Assembly: GCF_004751985.1 (NCBI RefSeq)
Contig: NZ_CP038492.1
Location: 2,790,001-2,854,000 of the forward strand
Length of the DNA stretch: 64,000 nucleotides
Origin: Rhodophyticola sp. CCM32
GTDB lineage: Bacteria > Pseudomonadota > Alphaproteobacteria > Rhodobacterales > Rhodobacteraceae
Reading direction: 5' to 3'
Below the pieces are notes generated by a model that did no database searches, had not been told where the DNA came from, and saw only the letters and a program-made list of their open reading frames with translations. A program made the position numbers and the translations under genes. Positions 62,946-64,000 of this stretch are shown here, one piece after another; the stretch's first letter is position 1, and each line of letters opens with the position of its first letter.

Positions 62946-64000
62946 ATGACTGCATTTCCTCCGGGGTTGTTGGTGTCAGCGCCATCGTCAGGCACCGGAA
63001 AAACGACCGTAATGCTGGGTCTGCTGCGGGCCCTGCGTGACGATGGGCTTGCGGTGCAACCCTATAAATCGGGACCGGATTACATTGATCCGGCATTTCA
63101 TCACGCGGCCTCTGGTCGGATGTCGTTCAACATCGACACCTGGGCGATGGATGAAGGGCTTTTGCAGGCGATTGGCGGACAGGCTGCGGGCGCGGATATC
63201 TGCATCGCAGAAGGCTCCATGGGGCTTTACGACGGGGTCGCGACACGCGGGCAGACAGGGTTTGGATCATCGGCGGAAACCGCGCGACACATGGGCTGGC
63301 CCGTTGTGTTGGTGATCGACGCGGGCGGGCAGGCACAATCGGCCGCGGCCACGGCGCTGGGGTTCCAGGCCTATATGCCGGATTTGCCCATCGCGGGTGT
63401 GATCTTGAACCGCGTGGCGTCGCCCCGGCACGAGCGGTTGATCCGGCGCGGCATGGATCACGCGGGCCTTAACGTTTTCGGCGTTTTGCCACGTCGCGGT
63501 GATTTGGCGTTGCCAGAGCGGCATCTGGGGCTGATCCAAGCGATTGAACACCCCGATCTTGAGGCTGCAATTACAGGCTATGCTGCATTTCTGCGGGAGA
63601 ATGTTGATCTTTCTGCTCTCCGTTCGGCGGCGCAGGCGGGGGGGTGACCGGACCGGGTGGCACATTGCCGAAACCGCCCGCTCAACGCATCGCGCTGGCC
63701 CGCGACGCGGCGTTTTCGTTCACCTATCCGCATTTGCTGAAAGGCTGGCGCGAGGCAGGGGCGGAGATCCTGCCATTCTCTCCTTTGGCCGATGAGGTCC
63801 CGGATCCGGACGCTGATCTCGTGTGGCTTCCGGGGGGCTACCCAGAGCTACACGCTGGTGCCCTAGCGGCGGCCTCACGGTTCCGCAATACCCTGCATAC
63901 CCATGCCGAAACACGGCCGGTCCACGGCGAGTGCGGCGGCTACATGGCGCTGGGGCAGGCTTGATCGACAAGGACGGAACCCGACACCAGATGGCGGGTC
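62946..64000 (+). CDS. cobB: Hydrogenobyrinic acid a,c-diamide synthase, two frame breaks and cut by the window end
   Basis: The first frame holds the ATPase domain: VSAPSSGTGKTTVMLGLLRA, YKSGPDYIDPAFHHAASGR and EGSMGLYDG. It stops at 63645 after seven G (63638-63644). An eighth G restores AQAGGVTGPGGTLPKPPAQR and joins the glutaminase domain (RIALARDAAFSFTYPHLLKG, WLPGGYPELHAG, catalytic Cys in GECGGYMALG). That second part stops at 63964, yet LIDKDGTRHQMAG continues in another frame to the window end, so one more base is missing near 63955-63961. Repaired, it is a normal two-domain CobB. It amidates the a and c carboxyls using glutamine and ATP. Splitting at the domain boundary with a GTGA overlap is an alternative for the first break only. 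Confidence 0.88.

Noticed and set aside
1..64000. CRISPR arrays, tRNA or rRNA genes, prophage, plasmid origin
   Set aside because: No regularly spaced repeats, cloverleaf-type sequence, ribosomal sequence, integrase, phage or replication gene was seen on either strand.

Overview
The window looks like chromosomal DNA of an alphaproteobacterium of the order Rhodobacterales. This rests on FnrL next to an FNR-boxed hemN, a malyl-CoA lyase, the zinc-ribbon/ftsE/ftsX/plsC block, the lysA/DUF4175 pair, the aerobic cob-type cobalamin genes and the overall high GC. I see no tRNA, rRNA, CRISPR array, phage or plasmid replication gene.

Layout. 1-8.8 kb: the start of thiamine pyrophosphokinase (partial), a very acidic 883-residue protein, a lone duplicated peptide-ABC ATPase, and an iron-complex-type ABC transporter whose last cistron encodes a pseudoazurin. 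9.0-20.4 kb: two divergent operons forming a catabolic cassette. Leftward are a ribose-type ABC importer, an RbsD/FucU mutarotase, a two-subunit transketolase and a RuBisCO-like protein. Rightward are an MtnK-like kinase, an MtnA-like isomerase, a SorC-type regulator and a class II aldolase. 20.5-29.4 kb: fnrL/hemN, yejABEF and a membrane-anchored cytochrome c. 29.5-44.2 kb: mostly housekeeping genes (pheA, rnhA, fmt, def, a malyl-CoA lyase, accA, plsC, ftsX, ftsE), with a class D beta-lactamase, an EamA transporter, a nucleotidyltransferase and a 368-bp inverted-repeat element. 44.4-50.5 kb: zinc-ribbon protein, DUF4175 protein, lysA and a quinone oxidoreductase. 50.5-64 kb: a cupin, cobO, a cobalamin riboswitch and the run DUF1636-cobW-cobN-cobG-cobH-cobI-cobJ-(cobK on the other strand)-cobL-cobE-cobM-cobB, leaving the window inside cobB.

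The most interesting system is the 9.0-20.4 kb cassette. The kinase, isomerase and aldolase make up a known kind of 5-substituted-ribose salvage (5-methylthioribose or 5-deoxyribose to dihydroxyacetone phosphate plus an aldehyde). Here they are joined to a dedicated sugar importer, a mutarotase, a RuBisCO-like protein and a split transketolase. This suggests uptake of an external 5-modified pentose and a second, RuBisCO-like/transketolase branch of unknown chemistry.

Sequence quality. Five genes (mtnA, ftsE, the cupin, cobL and cobB, the last at two sites) carry single-base losses, mostly in short homopolymers, where the conserved protein simply continues in the next frame. A shared assembly error is the simplest explanation. 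In mtnA, however, the site also has the form of a -1 slippery heptamer.
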